DNA from: Sipunculus nudus
Taxonomy: Eukaryota; Annelida; Sipuncula; Golfingiida; Sipunculidae
DNA: 64,000 nucleotides
Assembly: GCA_026874595.1 (NCBI GenBank)
Contig: CM049309.1
Location: forward strand, 46,592,079-46,656,078
Reading direction: 5' to 3'
Part shown: positions 11,454 through 23,086 of the stretch, piece after piece
Position numbering within the stretch: the first letter of the stretch is position 1
Layout of the letters: the number at the start of each line of letters is the position of its first letter
Program-made: the position numbers and the translations under genes
Notes under the pieces: generated by a model
What the model saw: the letters and a program-made list of their open reading frames with translations, nothing else
What the model was told of the DNA's origin: nothing
Database searches by the model: none

Positions 11454-12998
11454 AAGTTAACTCTGGACTCCTTGACTACATTGACCCATGCAAACTGACT
11501 GCGTTGACGACGTGTTGCAGTATACAGGTATATGCTGTGTATGCAGCTAAAATAATTTGCTTATTTGAGATAGCCTATATATTTGTATATGAAAAGTGAT
11601 ATTGCTAATAAGGATTTTCCCGCATTCTGGACTGTCTATGCCGTATATAGACCAATTCGTGCATATGCATATCTTGAAGATTATAATTGTATTTACCCTA
11701 ATTTCTAGACCAACGGTGTAAAAAGCATACAATCCTACATTTTTCACAACGCGTTTATAAGCATAACCCAAAGGAGAAGACAGATGGAATAATTTTTTTT
11801 TATAATGCAGCTCCTTCCGAACGGAAAGTACCAGGTGACTCAATGAACGCAACCCCCCCCCCCCCCCACACACACACACACACATACCTGTATATCCACC
11901 CACTCTGTAATGAAGGGCCCCTGGGTAGGATGTAACAATTGAAGAAGACCCTTATACCGCAATATAGGGTCAAATCTGTTCTCTAAAAACTACAATTGAC
12001 AATACAAATTCATTACAACCAGTAAATATTCGTAAATATTCATAAATATGCGTAAAATAGCAGTTCATTGCTGAACACCGACACTAGACGTATAAGTTAC
12101 AATTTTTATTTTAACGCATGTCAAAATCCATAACTCATTTTATTTGCGCTGGTTTAACCTTACAACCTGTTCAAATACGTCTGTTTGGCTTGGTCATTTA
12201 TGCGGAGGACGGAAAATAGAACTTTGAAAGTGTGCATTTTCTACTTGACTTTTATCAGTAAAACTTGTCTTGACACATGCCATATTGTTGGATTTTCCCA
12301 CATATAATATAAAACTTCACAGGAATTTAAGTTTTAAATCACCAAATGGCCGTCAGGTCTGACAAAATTTGAAATGATTATCAATTAACGAATTACGCCA
12401 AAACAGTATACTGCCAGTCAGTGCATGAGGTGTACGCTATACAAAAGATATTGAGAGTTGCGGGCTACTCAACTTCGCCGATGATTAACTACTTCCATCT
12501 CCTCAGTTGCTCCATCCCCTAGCTACTATAAGTAACTTGCCTATGAGTCGTAGGGTGTGATTTATCATACGGGCATCAATGGATGAGTCCACGTGTAGCA
12601 TAGGGGGTGTATCTATTAAAAGTACGTATATGGAATATCCTACAATATAATGTTTAGTCCAGTTGTTTTGTAACCATAGTTACTCCGTCGGAACAGTATC
12701 TCAATGCTTCCAGATGACAATGCAGACTTTACTAAGAGATTAATTTCACTGTACCTCCTACGTATACGTTTACATTTTGGAGAGCAAGTATGTTTTTGCA
12801 GAAAGTGTATACTATAAAATATGCCACATACATTTGAAACTGAACTAGAAAGCGCTCGGAGAGCGTATTCCTGCATTCCTCCCCCAAGGCAGCTCTGAAT
12901 TAATTAAGCTTACGGGTTTAAAAAACAATTTAATAGCTTGGAACTCGGTTAGCTCTGTCTGCAAACTTAAAAGCCACACTAGTGTTCTTTTTAGGGGC

Positions 12999-13016
12999 GG
13001 GGGGGGGGGGGGGGGT
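12999..13016. repeat. Poly-G tract
   Basis: Run of G of about 17 bases following ggggc; length is likely to vary between reads and individuals. Confidence 0.85.
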
Positions 13017-14219
13017 CAGAAAGTTGCATCACGGATTTCCCTGCATGATATAAAAGTACTATTGTGAATAACGACGGCATGGGCCTTTTTGGTGGGAAAA
13101 TGATCCAGAGGAGTGCTGACAGAACCCCCTCCCAAACCAAGACACCTGCTCACAATCTCCGGACAACCCACACCCCTCACTTATTACATGTAGGACAAAA
13201 TATATAAATTCCCAGAATATAAAAATTCTCCTCCCACAATCCAACCAAACATTATGAAATATATATTTTCTTTTAAATATAATAATTTCTACTCAGACTG
13301 TTTGTAACAATTTAAAAACAAACGGTAGGCTGACATCTATTGAAATGGAGTCTGGCAGTTGACTGATGCAATATATCATACATTTTCTCAGTTTTTTCCC
13401 AGTATGAAGAAAAACCATGGACGACGGTCTGGCGTTCAGGCTTTGACTGGGACAAACAAATTGCCATGGGATATATCCTATAAACGATTCCCAATACGGT
13501 GTTACTCGTCCGAATTTGTCGATGGCTTAACTTGTCTGGAATCACTTAACAATGTCTATCGATGAGTTCCTAGCTAGCACCTGCACACAGTTGCTTATAC
13601 TTAGTTGGTCTAAGTCCGAAGAAACCGAAAATCCTGAAAATTGCGATCTTCATTCGCTGATGAAGGGACATAATCAGTCGCAATATTATGCCTATTCTTT
13701 CACAAAATCAGTTCACTTTTGTTTTATACAAAAGTTTCCCAGCAAAAACCATCCAAACACATAGTCTCAGTACCTCACATACGGCTGTTCAACACGTTTT
13801 TATGGCTCTGCGTATTGGCAAATGTAATATCCATACTTAAATAACCCCAACATGAACTAGTACCAAGTAAGCCACTAGATGACAGCATAGGTATGTATAC
13901 AAAAATAGTCCCTTCTTTACCCATAGCATAAAAGTAGCCCTTTATATTCTTGAACCTATACAATGGAGCTGTAACAATAACGCAATGTGTTAGCAAATTA
14001 AGACCAGTCTTAATTTTTACTTCAAACAGAACATTACAGTAAACACAGTCCACGTGTGTCTGTTTACCTTAAAAAAAGGCCGTGCGTGTAACCGTGGTCC
14101 GATTGTGAGCCGCATCACGCAATGTTTCAGCAAGCGGGAACATGTATTTCATTTTTTGGGCCAAGTCAGTCAGGGCATCTCCTAGCTGATTGACACGTGC
14201 TGTGGCTTCCTGATGCACA

Positions 14220-14400
14220 CAGCCCCATGCGCTGTGTTTATGTGTTCACCTGTGATCGAGCCCGGTTCACTGTTTACACTCGTTTACAGGAGTAAGCAAA
14301 CGATTTTAAGTCAATATTTGTCAGGTACATATTTTTTTAAAGGGATGAAGGTATTTTTCGTGTTAATTCAACATGCTTCATTAGTGACTGGGCCCCTTTA
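14220..14400 (+). repeat. Dispersed repeat, copy related to 39600-39745 (opposite strand)
   Basis: The sequence ttacaggagtaagcaaac, gtcaggtacatatttttt, aaagggatgaagg and gttaattcaacatgctt aligns in order with the reverse complement of 39745-39600 (ttacaggagtaagcaaat, ggcaggtaccaa, aaagggaagaag, gttaattcaacaggctt). Short ORFs in both copies share residues only because of this homology. A SINE-like or MITE family is likely. Confidence 0.6.
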
Positions 14401-14569
14401 AAAATATTAAACCATTTAAAAATATAATAATTAATTTCGCTTAAATGAAATATGGAACAACTTGAAGAATTGAGTAAGTGTTTATAAAGCGAGACATAAT
14501 TTGGATCTTGATATTCCTATAACAGGTGATTTTCATATCCATTGCGCTTACTGATTCGATTGATCTTTT

Positions 14570-14768
14570 CAGGGGCGGATCAAGGATTTAGGAAAAGGGT
14601 GGGTCAAAGCCTGGAGTACTTATGAAAAATCCTTAAAAAAAGGTACGCATGCCCGAAAAAAAAGGGGGGGGGGTCCAGGCCGTAATAATTGGTCTGAACC
14701 CCCTTAAAAGTTTCCGCGGCTGGAAAAGGGGAGTGGGGTGGGGTCCGGAACCCCTGGACCCGCATCAG
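14570..14768 (-). mobile_element. ~200-bp MITE, copy 1, with CTTTT target duplication
   Basis: Begins CAGGGGCGGATCAAGGATTT and ends TGGACCCGCATCAG, giving imperfect terminal inverted repeats. It is flanked by CTTTT on both sides (14565-14569 and 14769-14773). Opposite orientation to the copies at 23495 and 47388, whose right end reads CTGGATCCGCCCCTG. The interior has G/C runs and no ORF. The CAG...CTG termini resemble hAT elements, and 5-bp duplications are known for some hAT lineages; class is an inference. Confidence 0.75.
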
Positions 14769-15197
14769 CTTTTATCTCAGCAAAATCGGTTAATTTTAAC
14801 CGCGGTATTACCATGCACCTGATTAACAAATATGTTCGCGCATCCTAATAATCAATATATTCCTTAAAAGCAAGGAGCTTGCATATATAATCTATATATG
14901 ACGCACCAGCAACCATGCAGGTATCTGTTCTTGTGTAAGCAAAATATCTTTAATCAAATATATCACATGCAGCCCGATTCAAAAGTGACAATTTATAGCC
15001 AAATTATAGCCAAAGTACAATAAATCACTCGTCTTAATTTTTTTCAACATCTAAGACACTATATGCTTTGTTTGTACCCCCAAAAAAAACTAAGAAAGTA
15101 AATGCATTTGTAATTTTATATGAATAGCGGTGTATGAAAGAAGAAAATAAAATAAATAAGCAAATCAACTTCAATCGTACGCTTTATATGCAGTCTT

Positions 15198-15201
<4 letters not shown>

Positions 15202-15242
<41 letters not shown>
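15202..15242. repeat. (GA)n microsatellite
   Basis: About 41 bp of uninterrupted GA, about 15 bp before the CRE/CCAAT pair upstream of WDR83OS. Confidence 0.95.
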
Positions 15243-15246
<4 letters not shown>

Positions 15247-15256
15247 CGCGCGACTA

Positions 15257-15270
15257 TGACGTCAACCAAT
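15257..15270 (+). promoter_or_regulatory. CRE palindrome TGACGTCA next to a CCAAT box
   Basis: A perfect cAMP-response-element palindrome (15257-15264) is followed one base later by CCAAT (15266-15270). It lies about 390 bp upstream of the WDR83OS start codon, in the divergent intergenic region. CRE and CCAAT boxes are common in promoters of housekeeping genes; use here is inferred from position only. Confidence 0.4.
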
Positions 15271-15661
15271 AATCTCCATGATTTCCCATTTTTTTCTGCA
15301 TTTATATATTCTCCAAACACCCAACTTACGGTTGTCACAAACAAGTCTATTTTTCTCAATATGGTAAATGATAATTTTTTTTCAAATGTTTCATTTTTTC
15401 TCCGAAAACAATGAGAAAATACTAATTTATATTGAATTAATAAACAACGATATTATTGCCATAAGTCGTCCACCTGCTGGTACCCATAGCGTTATCTCAT
15501 GGATTAGATACAGGAACCAGCAAACAAGCGTGTACATTTTCATCTGGAAGCTCCTGGTAGGGGGACAGAGGGCGTGTACCCTGACCAATTCTTCTAAGAT
15601 TTTTGCGCTAATTTGACATCTGCGAAACCACATACCTATACCATACACTCATCAATAAACC

Positions 15662-15911
15662 ATGTCGACAGTGAATAATTCCAATGACCCTAGGAGGCCC
15701 GGAAAAGTTCATAGGTAAGAAAGAGATTTGGCGTGACCAGGGTGACACATAAACTTTAACTTAAAACACTGTCATTACAGTGGATGTGATGGTGGACCGT
15801 GGATAACTTTGTGATGGCGTGATACATTTAAATATTGAATGACTATTTTTAGCAAACACAACACATATACCTCCAAAGTTGAATAAAGAACGTAAATTTT
15901 TTTGTTCATTT

Positions 15912-15960
<49 letters not shown>

Positions 15961-15982
15961 TTCATATATGTTTGTGTATATA

Positions 15983-16053
<71 letters not shown>

Positions 16054-16189
16054 AGGGGAAATTTCATGCAAAAAAAAAAAAAAAGATCCAGAGGGGAAGG
16101 GGCAAAAATAAGGCCCCTAGAAAGGGCTAGAATTATCTTTCTGTGGAGGTGGGTATGTATGTATGTATGTATGTATGTATGTATGTATG

Positions 16190-16224
<35 letters not shown>

Positions 16225-18174
16225 CTTTATATGTGAAGTTGTATCAAAGTATGGCTACAAGTAGTGTGCATGCAATGTTTATGCTGTGTGCCACTGATTG
16301 CACCAGATTGACGTTTAATTCCACTTTCAAACAAACTTCATGCATATGTAACATACCTGGTGTGTGAATGGGTCTCTTTTAAGTTAGCAAAAGATCATCC
16401 TTGTCACTGAAATCCAGTGAGTACAGACATGAAATATCAATGAATACCTATATTGGGCTCACAAGTAGTTATTAATATTTGCAGTGACTGATGGACAGGT
16501 GATTATTAAAATACAGTGATAAATAGAACAAATAGCCCACTTTTTCAAGTTTTGAAAGGACCTTTGGTATGTTTTTGAAGTATTGTAGAAAAAAACCTAT
16601 CTGTGTAAAACAAATCTCGGATATAAGCCCTTGGTATTACAAATATCTCTGCAAAGTAAAGGAAATAACAAAAGAAATTCTTCACCCAAATTGTCAGAAA
16701 AGAGATTATAAGTTCCAATTATTGTTTCAGTGGGGGAACCTGAAGTCACTATCAGTACCAATGGGGACTTCATCATTATAGTTTTATCAAAACTTGCCCA
16801 TAAATTGTATATTCATAGAACAGAAACGTACTGCCTACTAGTTCTCTGTGATTAAACCACCTGAAAAGATTTTTGTTTTCATATTTTTGCATCAAATTGT
16901 GCCAATGGATTTTCCTTGATTGAATATTAATATATATTATGTTTGTCAATGATTTTGTTATATGTTGTTTTACAGGTATAAAGCACCATCAACCAATGCC
17001 CCTATAGATGACCCCACGCCTGATTATATGAACCTCCTGGGTATGGTGTTCAGTATGTGTGGACTCATGCTAAAGGTTAGAAATATTAATGTGTTCTTTA
17101 TGGGGAGAGTTATAATTCTATTTTGCCTTAATGACCAAATGTGTAAATTTAAAAGATTAAATTCAGGAAAACAAAAATACTATTTACACAAATCTGCAGA
17201 CTGGTCAAAGTTTGTTATATTTAAACAGGATTTCTGTGGTTTAAAAACATTTAAAAGTTTGAAAATAATTGTTTTCCTTTAATATTTCTGGTACCTGTTC
17301 TCAAAATGCTCAGAGATTACTGATCAGAGACGTGGTGTACATTTGAAATGAAAATAAAGAACAAATCATTCTGAATTTATAATACCTATTCAGTTTGATT
17401 TTTGATTAAAAATATTTTAAAAGATTAAGATAGAATTTTAATATTTTGAGCTTTTAATTATTTTAATAGTTGAATTTATTATTCCTTTCTTTATTGTAGA
17501 TGAAGTGGTGTGCATGGGCAGCAGTCTATTGTTCTTTCATTAGTTTTGCAAATTCTCGTTCAAATGAAGATACCAAACAGATGTTGAGCAGTTTTATGTA
17601 AGTATTTTGAGTGTTTACAGGAGAACCAGTGTCTATCAAGTTTTCTTTCTATAAAGGCCAAATAATTAATACTTTGTGAATTTGTTTTTAAATTTCAAAG
17701 CTTGAACCAAGATAATTGTAACTTTACTTTCACATGTTTAGTCAAACCCCGCAGTGGTGACCATCTTTGGACCCAAGTGCATACTTTTTTATGATTTTGT
17801 ACTTTTTCCATGTCATGTTTTATATCTTTATTCATTTTAAATTCCACAGACCAGTATGGAAAATATGTATCATAGTGGTGCTGCTATGTAACTAGGCTTT
17901 TGCTGCCTGTAATTGAAAATGAATCCAAAATTTTCTACAGTTAACTCCATGAAATAATAACTTGGTTATATATTTTATATATCAGCATATTATACGTTAG
18001 ATGTTAATAATTAATGATTATATGAGATGTAAATTAATTTAATATAGTGATAACTATTTCAATTTAAAATTTTTTTCACCCATGTTTGCTTCCTTTTTAC
18101 ATCACAGGTTGTCCATATCGGCAGTAGTCATGTCATACCTACAGAACCCACAACCAATGTCTCCGCCATGGTAG
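15662..18174 (+). CDS. WDR83OS: Protein Asterix (WDR83OS), PAT complex subunit, complete
   Basis: Four exons join in frame: 15662-15714, 16976-17075, 17500-17597 and 18108-18174, with GT-AG introns, giving 105 aa against 106 in human. The protein starts [20 protein letters not shown], continues [13 protein letters not shown] and [20 protein letters not shown], and ends [13 protein letters not shown], nearly identical to vertebrate Asterix along its length. Family knowledge: Asterix is a small ER membrane protein that, with CCDC47, forms the PAT chaperone for nascent multi-spanning membrane proteins with polar transmembrane segments. The hydrophobic stretches are at about 38-54 and 54-70, with a third near 83-94. 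The mammalian antisense partner WDR83 is not seen in this window. No defects. Confidence 0.97.
15915..16050. repeat. Compound (AT)n and (GA)n microsatellite in WDR83OS intron 1
   Basis: AT runs at about 15915-15955 and 15979-16015 are followed by a GA run at 16016-16050. Translated reading frames through it (poly-Tyr-Ile, poly-Arg-Glu) are artefacts of the repeat. Confidence 0.95.
16152..16220. repeat. (GTAT)n then (AT)n microsatellite
   Basis: About ten GTAT units (16152-16194) run into AT (to 16220), within WDR83OS intron 1. Confidence 0.93.
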
Positions 18175-18370
18175 CACTGACAGGAATAGAATCTTCTCAA
18201 GAATACATGTCCATATCTAGTTCAGTTTCATGTGAAAACAAAACTGTCATTAGTGCAAATGATGTGTACATTTAGTGTAGAATTATTCAGATAATTCATG
18301 GTGGTCTTCCAGCAATTGCTGCCTTAAGCTGCCATTTGACATACCGGTAGATAAGTACATATATGATATG

Positions 18371-18630
18371 GACACTGCAATATTCAAAATGATTCAAGCT
18401 AATGGATAAATGTAAGGTTAGTTATCATTTACAGTAACATATTATTTGTCCATTGACACAGCAATTTTCAAAATGATTTGAGCTAATGGGTAATTCAATA
18501 TAAGGTTAGTTATCATTTACAGTAATACATCGCTTGTCTATTGACACGGCAATTTTCAAAATTATTTAAGGAAATGGGTTTTTAAATATACGGTTAGTTA
18601 CCATTTACAGTTATACATCACATGTCTATC
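18371..18630 (+). repeat. Three tandem units of 84-88 bp in the WDR83OS 3' region
   Basis: Units start at 18371, 18455 and 18543 with gacactgcaatattcaaaa, gacacagcaattttcaaaa and gacacggcaattttcaaaa. Each ends with ggttagttatcatttacagt or a close variant. Divergence is around 10-15%, so the array is not very recent. Confidence 0.85.
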
Positions 18631-19222
18631 AGCACACTCTGGTGTTCATTCAGTGAAACAAAGATACTACCAGAGGGAGTACATTCAGTGACAATAAGGT
18701 GCTCCAAGGGTGTGTACAGTGCATGACTTTTCTGTGGCTTAGATATCTCAAAGGAGTACTCATCTTGGACATTTGCTCCTTATTTTCTCATCAAGTATGT
18801 GCTTACAAAGGTAGTCTGAAGTATGGTGAAGCACAATTTAATTTCAGGTATGAACACCAGATGGCTCTGATCCATACTGAAGTATGATCATAAGTTTTGT
18901 CACCAGGATGTACAGTTACCCCGTATTAATGTCAAGAGTTGTATGGAAAAGTATGGATCAGGACATTTAAGCCATTCCATTCAATGAGTAGTTACATAAA
19001 TGGACACTTGTATGCAATACAAAGGGACACAACCAAAGTGAAAATAAAAAGTATCAAAATAGAAAATCTGTATCCATGCAGTTCTTCAAAGGTAGCCTCA
19101 GTAGTATACATACCTGACTTTACTGTGTCATAAATGTTGTGATTTGGAACCTACAAATACCATTATAACCAGATCAGAATTCTGGTTCAGAGTGGTGTTT
19201 GGCAGCTAATAGATCATTCTTG

Positions 19223-19228
19223 AATAAA
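19223..19228 (+). terminator. Polyadenylation signal, WDR83OS
   Basis: AATAAA, followed within 60 bp by two more AATAAA-like hexamers and then a T/G-rich run (ttgttttattttgtctgttc). This is typical of a cleavage site near 19260-19280. Confidence 0.55.
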
Positions 19229-19734
19229 GTGTAATAATCAATTTGTAATAAAAAAGAATAATAAAAAGTATTGTTTTATTTTGTCTGTTCAGTGCTACTT
19301 TCATTGCATGTATGAATAGTGAAATATAATGAATAGTAAAAAATATATTTGTATGCCGGTAAATTTTCCCTTGTATGTACATGTATGTTTACCCAATTCT
19401 AATTTTGAATAAGAGCATATATTCTTATGCCCGCAGTTGAGCCTGGTAACTCAGCTGCTGGCAAGGTAATTAAATTTCCCTTGCGGGTAGTTAAGCCTGT
19501 GGACTAAACAGCCAGCACTGCTGGCAGTTTAGCCACTTCCCTTATTTTTAAGAAACCCAATAAATGACATATTACATAAAGAAAATCTCTTGAACCTTTC
19601 ATAAAAAAAATATAAATAACAAGGCCTACAGGCCTAATGCGAACCTGTGCAAAGTTTTGGAGTATGAATGGAGGTTTATTTTTAAAATCTAATCTTGATC
19701 CTCTTTATGTCCTGCATATCTAACTTGGTCATTA

Positions 19735-20125
19735 TGATTTCATCAAAATGGATGTTTCGGACGCAAGTTTCAGACTAGAACATTTTAAAACCAGGATGTA
19801 TCAGTCAGGATATTCCAGATATGTTCTTTTTACCAGGGAGGATTATTGGGACAGATGAAAGGACAATTTGGCAGCATGGTTTCAGAGAAGAACATTTTTT
19901 AATGTTTTTTAGCTTCTTCCCTTTAAAATCTAAGAAAATGCAGTTAGCCAAGAAAAAAGCAAAATCCAATAGAATTTTTTAAGATGACAAATTTTTGCCA
20001 AAAATATGGTGATGCTAGCTCCTGCCCTTTTTGAGATAGCTATGACGCACAACGGACGACGGAAGACGGACAATGCCTCACCTTTGCATAAGCTCACAGT
20101 TTCAGTAAAAATGCAAACCAAGTTT
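19735..20125 (+). repeat. Dispersed repeat copy, GACGGACGG-type
   Basis: Contains ggtgatgctagctcctgccc, tttgagatagct, then acaacggacgacggaagacg and aagctcacagtttc. The same blocks recur at 20555-21020, including a second ctgagatagc and acggacgacagttgacggcg. The two copies lie in tandem orientation in the WDR83OS/DPP8-9 intergenic region. Non-coding. Confidence 0.6.
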
Positions 20126-20554
20126 TTTCAAACAGTTGAAAGATATACTTCCAGTAGTTCTAATCTGGGCATTCTGCATCTAGACGATGTGTCTAGATGT
20201 CTAGACACATTATCTAGACACCAGACAGAGCCAGGTCAGTGATGTCTGGACCCCACCTGGTTGTACTGAGTGACCTCTTGACTTGGCTGCTGAAACTCAG
20301 CATGTTGTCAAATCTGTTTTCATACACAGAAAGCCTTTTTCAATTGGCTACAATGCCTTTTTAAAGCTGCATTTACCCAATCTATTCTTATAAAACCAGC
20401 AGAACACTACCATATAATAATTCTTGTAAAGTTAAAACCAATCAGCTTAACTGTTTCATCATAAAACAGTGAATAAGCTAGAAGAATCTAAAATTACATT
20501 TTCCCTTGTAAAAAAACAGATCAATGTAGGTGGAGCCACCAATACCTCAATTTC

Positions 20555-21025
20555 AGATGTGACATATGTGAAAAACATTGGCATAAAAATTTGGTGATGA
20601 TAGCTCCAGCTGTCTCTGAGATTTTAATTTTAGTATGCTTTTTTGGACAGATGACTAAGTTCAACCTACTGTAACTTAGCCGAAATCTCCGAACTGGAAC
20701 CATTCCAACAAACTTGAAAAAGACTGTTCCAGGGATCATTTCTATGAAATATTGGACAATTTGGCTGGACAGTTTCGAAGAAGAAGATTTTTAAAGGTTT
20801 TTGAGGTTTTTCCCTATAAAATTGAAGTGAATGCAGATACCCAAAAAATAAGCTCAATAACATGAAGTTTGACATGTAACTGATTCTTACATGCAATTTG
20901 GAGCTGCTACCTCTGACGGTTTCTGAGATAGCATGGCTTAACGTACGGACGACAGTTGACGGCGGACAGCTGATGGCGGACGAACAACACTGCCCATCAC
21001 ATAAGCTCACAAGTTCGCTAAAAAA
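20555..21025 (+). repeat. Dispersed repeat copy, GACGGACGG-type, second
   Basis: Holds ggtgatgatagctccagctg and tctctgagatttt, then ggagctgctacctctgacgg, tttctgagatagc, acggacgacagttgacggcg and aagctcacaagttcgc, parallel to the copy at 19735-20125. ORFs on both strands here are products of the repeat. Confidence 0.6.
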
Positions 21026-21057
21026 GGGCTTACCCCACTGGGCACAGGGTGTTTGTT

Positions 21058-21400
21058 TGGTTTATAACCACATATTTATAATATGTGGGGGCCTGCAAAA
21101 TGGCCACTGACTGTAATCCAAACATGTCCAACAATGACTTCTAGAGGCAAATCCAATGACAAAAGATTGCAGTGATTGCTTTGCATACTCTCACAATTTA
21201 TGACACAAACAACATCCAGTGCACAATCAACCACCTTCATCCACATGGTTTATTTGTTTGTCAACAATGCATATATATGTACCATGTAAACAAACAGCTT
21301 GTAGCTCATCCATCTGTCACAGACCAGTTACCAGGAATAAACTAGTTATTCACCTGTAGCCAAAGTAAGCCAGAAGGCAGGGGAACCACTCAGTGTCAGG
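21058..21400 (+). repeat. Dispersed repeat, related to 9190-9560
   Basis: Starts tttataatatgtgggggcct with gcaaaatggcc, contains tttgtcaacaatgcat and gtaaacaaacagcttg, and ends near aagccagaagg; the order of blocks matches 9190-9560. Confidence 0.55.
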
Positions 21401-21839
21401 CTAGCTTTTAAAAAGTAGGTTTTGCAATTTTTTTATAATTAAAATTTTTTTTGGCCATTATTTATTGTATAAAGACAAACGTTTAGCAGAATAAGTTCAT
21501 TTAAGAAAGCTGTTAGATAAGAGAGATCAAAACTTCAAGATTTTCATCAATGTTATGTTAATATAGGAAATGACACTATAGATGGAGTCTTATATGTTGC
21601 ATGAAATGTATTTCCATCACTTCTATCTCTAACTGTATCCACCAAAACAAGAGTTCTGCAGATACAATTTTCACACATGCTCGGCCACATTGGTTCCCGG
21701 AGAACTCCTCTGAGACCCAGCATAATTATTGGGTCACATGTGAACTGGTGCCCAAAGGCTGATGGCACCACCTGCAAGTACTTTTTGTGCAGGATGAATC
21801 TGGGTGTCTTACCTGTAACAGCCCATATCTCAGGAGCAT

Positions 21840-22995
21840 TTCAATGTATTGGGCTGAAATTGTGCATGTCCATGGATTTTGGATACCTCCATTTCATACT
21901 TGAGACTTGTGGCACCACCTACAATCATTTTTGCCATGTGTTTGCCATCTTTTTGTCTTAGTGATTGGTTCAGTGTTTTGGCCTGAAATTGTGTTTGTTT
22001 TTAGATCTTGGGTACCTCCATCTCATATTTGAGACTGGTGGTGCCACCTGTAATTTTATTTGCATCCATTCCTACATTTGCTTTGGGTAAAAATTGCTCA
22101 AGAGTCGTTCAATGTATTGGCGTTTTCTTGTAGACCAGACAGGGGGTGCAACCTTCCTTCCTGTTTTTGTACAATACACTGATGCCCTTTTCTCTGGAGT
22201 AATTAGCATATTGGCCTGAAATTGTGCATGTATATAGATCTTAGATACCTCCATCTCATACTCAAGATTGGATTGCAATTGTTTTCACATGGCTTCCATC
22301 TGCCATCCATTTGCTTTAGGTGCAAATCACTTATATTTAATCTCAAAAGTGGATGGATTTATCAGCCTGAACTTTGCATGTCTTGGATAGTTGGTTGTAG
22401 ACCAGACAGGTAGCACCACCTGCCATCCCATTGTTTGTAGAATACATTGATGCACTATTCCTCAGTAGTGGTTCTGTGTTTTGGCCTGAAATTTTGTATG
22501 TTCATCCATCTTGGGAAGATTTCTCATTCACAAGAGAAGTTGTGCCATCTGCAATTATGTATTTGTAGAGTACCTTCATGCATTTTTCCCAGGACTGGTT
22601 TAATATATCAGCCTGACATTTCACATGTTCAGAGGTTTTGGATACCTCCATGTGGTACACAAGCCTGGTGGCACTACCTTCCTATTCATAGAACATATTG
22701 GCTTTTCTCAGGAGTGGTTTGATGTATTCGCCTGAAAATTTGCACGTCCATATATCTTTGAATGGTTTATCTTGTATACAAGACTGTATGGGTCACCTAC
22801 TATCAGTTTCATCTCATATCCATCCGTAGCTTTTGGTGAAAATTGCACATAAATGAGGAGTTTAATTGGCCTCTGTGATGCCAAAAAATTGGAGTCATGT
22901 CATGTCCGGAACATTCAATGCCTTACTTTACCCATGCCACTGTGATTTGGCTGATACCTGTAGTCACTTGTGGACTGCCAATTTTCTAGTTTTTA
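21840..22995 (+). mobile_element. Tandem-core dispersed element with about seven short units
   Basis: The phrase ggcctgaaattgtgcatgt, or a close variant, recurs near 21851, 21980, 22214, 22362, 22482, 22610 and 22731. Each is followed by tacctccatctcatactc-like sequence and, in most, tggtggcaccacct. The right end (ctgtagtcacttgtggactg, ttttctagttttt) matches the right end of a second copy at 52100-52500. Antisense units occur at 46900-47380 and 47930-48110. Non-coding, presumably non-autonomous. Confidence 0.7.
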
Positions 22996-23080
22996 GCCGA
23001 TTAAAGATTGCCAAGAGCTAATTCATTCATGTCTGTTCACAATCAAGACACAACAACACAAGCTTCACATAACTGTGACC

Positions 23081-23086
23081 TTTATT
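23081..23086 (-). terminator. Candidate distal polyadenylation signal of DPP8/9
   Basis: Read on the minus strand: AATAAA, then about 15 bases later the GT-rich run gcttgtgttgttgtgtcttg, a textbook cleavage and downstream element pair. It would give the DPP8/9 mRNA a 3' UTR of about 4 kb. Proximal signals may also be used. Confidence 0.45.

Larger units (their letters stand above)
11191..15190. other. Intergenic region between divergent TTC39-like and WDR83OS genes
   Basis: No gene recognised. It contains homopolymer runs (C-run about 11432-11453, C-run and CA-run about 11853-11883, G-run about 12999-13016), a 199-bp MITE and a dispersed repeat, listed separately. Overlapping ORFs on both strands at 13059-14053 match no family I recognise and show no splice-consistent structure. 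Confidence 0.5.
18175..19265 (+). other. Probable 3' UTR of WDR83OS
   Basis: Non-coding stretch between the WDR83OS stop and a cluster of AATAAA signals at about 19223 and 19247-19266. It contains a three-unit tandem repeat, listed separately. The UTR extent is inferred from polyadenylation signals only. Confidence 0.5.

Noticed and set aside
13059-14053. Overlapping ORFs on both strands, one starting MGLFGGKM on the plus strand near 13079
   Set aside because: MGLFG resembles the start of CHMP3, but the following residues do not, and no donor or downstream exon fits. Other frames match nothing.
15879-16130. ORFs rich in Tyr-Ile and Arg-Glu
   Set aside because: They are translations of (AT)n and (GA)n microsatellites in WDR83OS intron 1.
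20006-21110. Several short ORFs on both strands
   Set aside because: They fall in two copies of a GACGGACGG-type dispersed repeat.
21840-22995. Possible CRISPR-like array because of regular repeats
   Set aside because: Units are 120-230 bp, diverged and irregular, and the DNA is eukaryotic with introns. It is a tandem-core transposable element.
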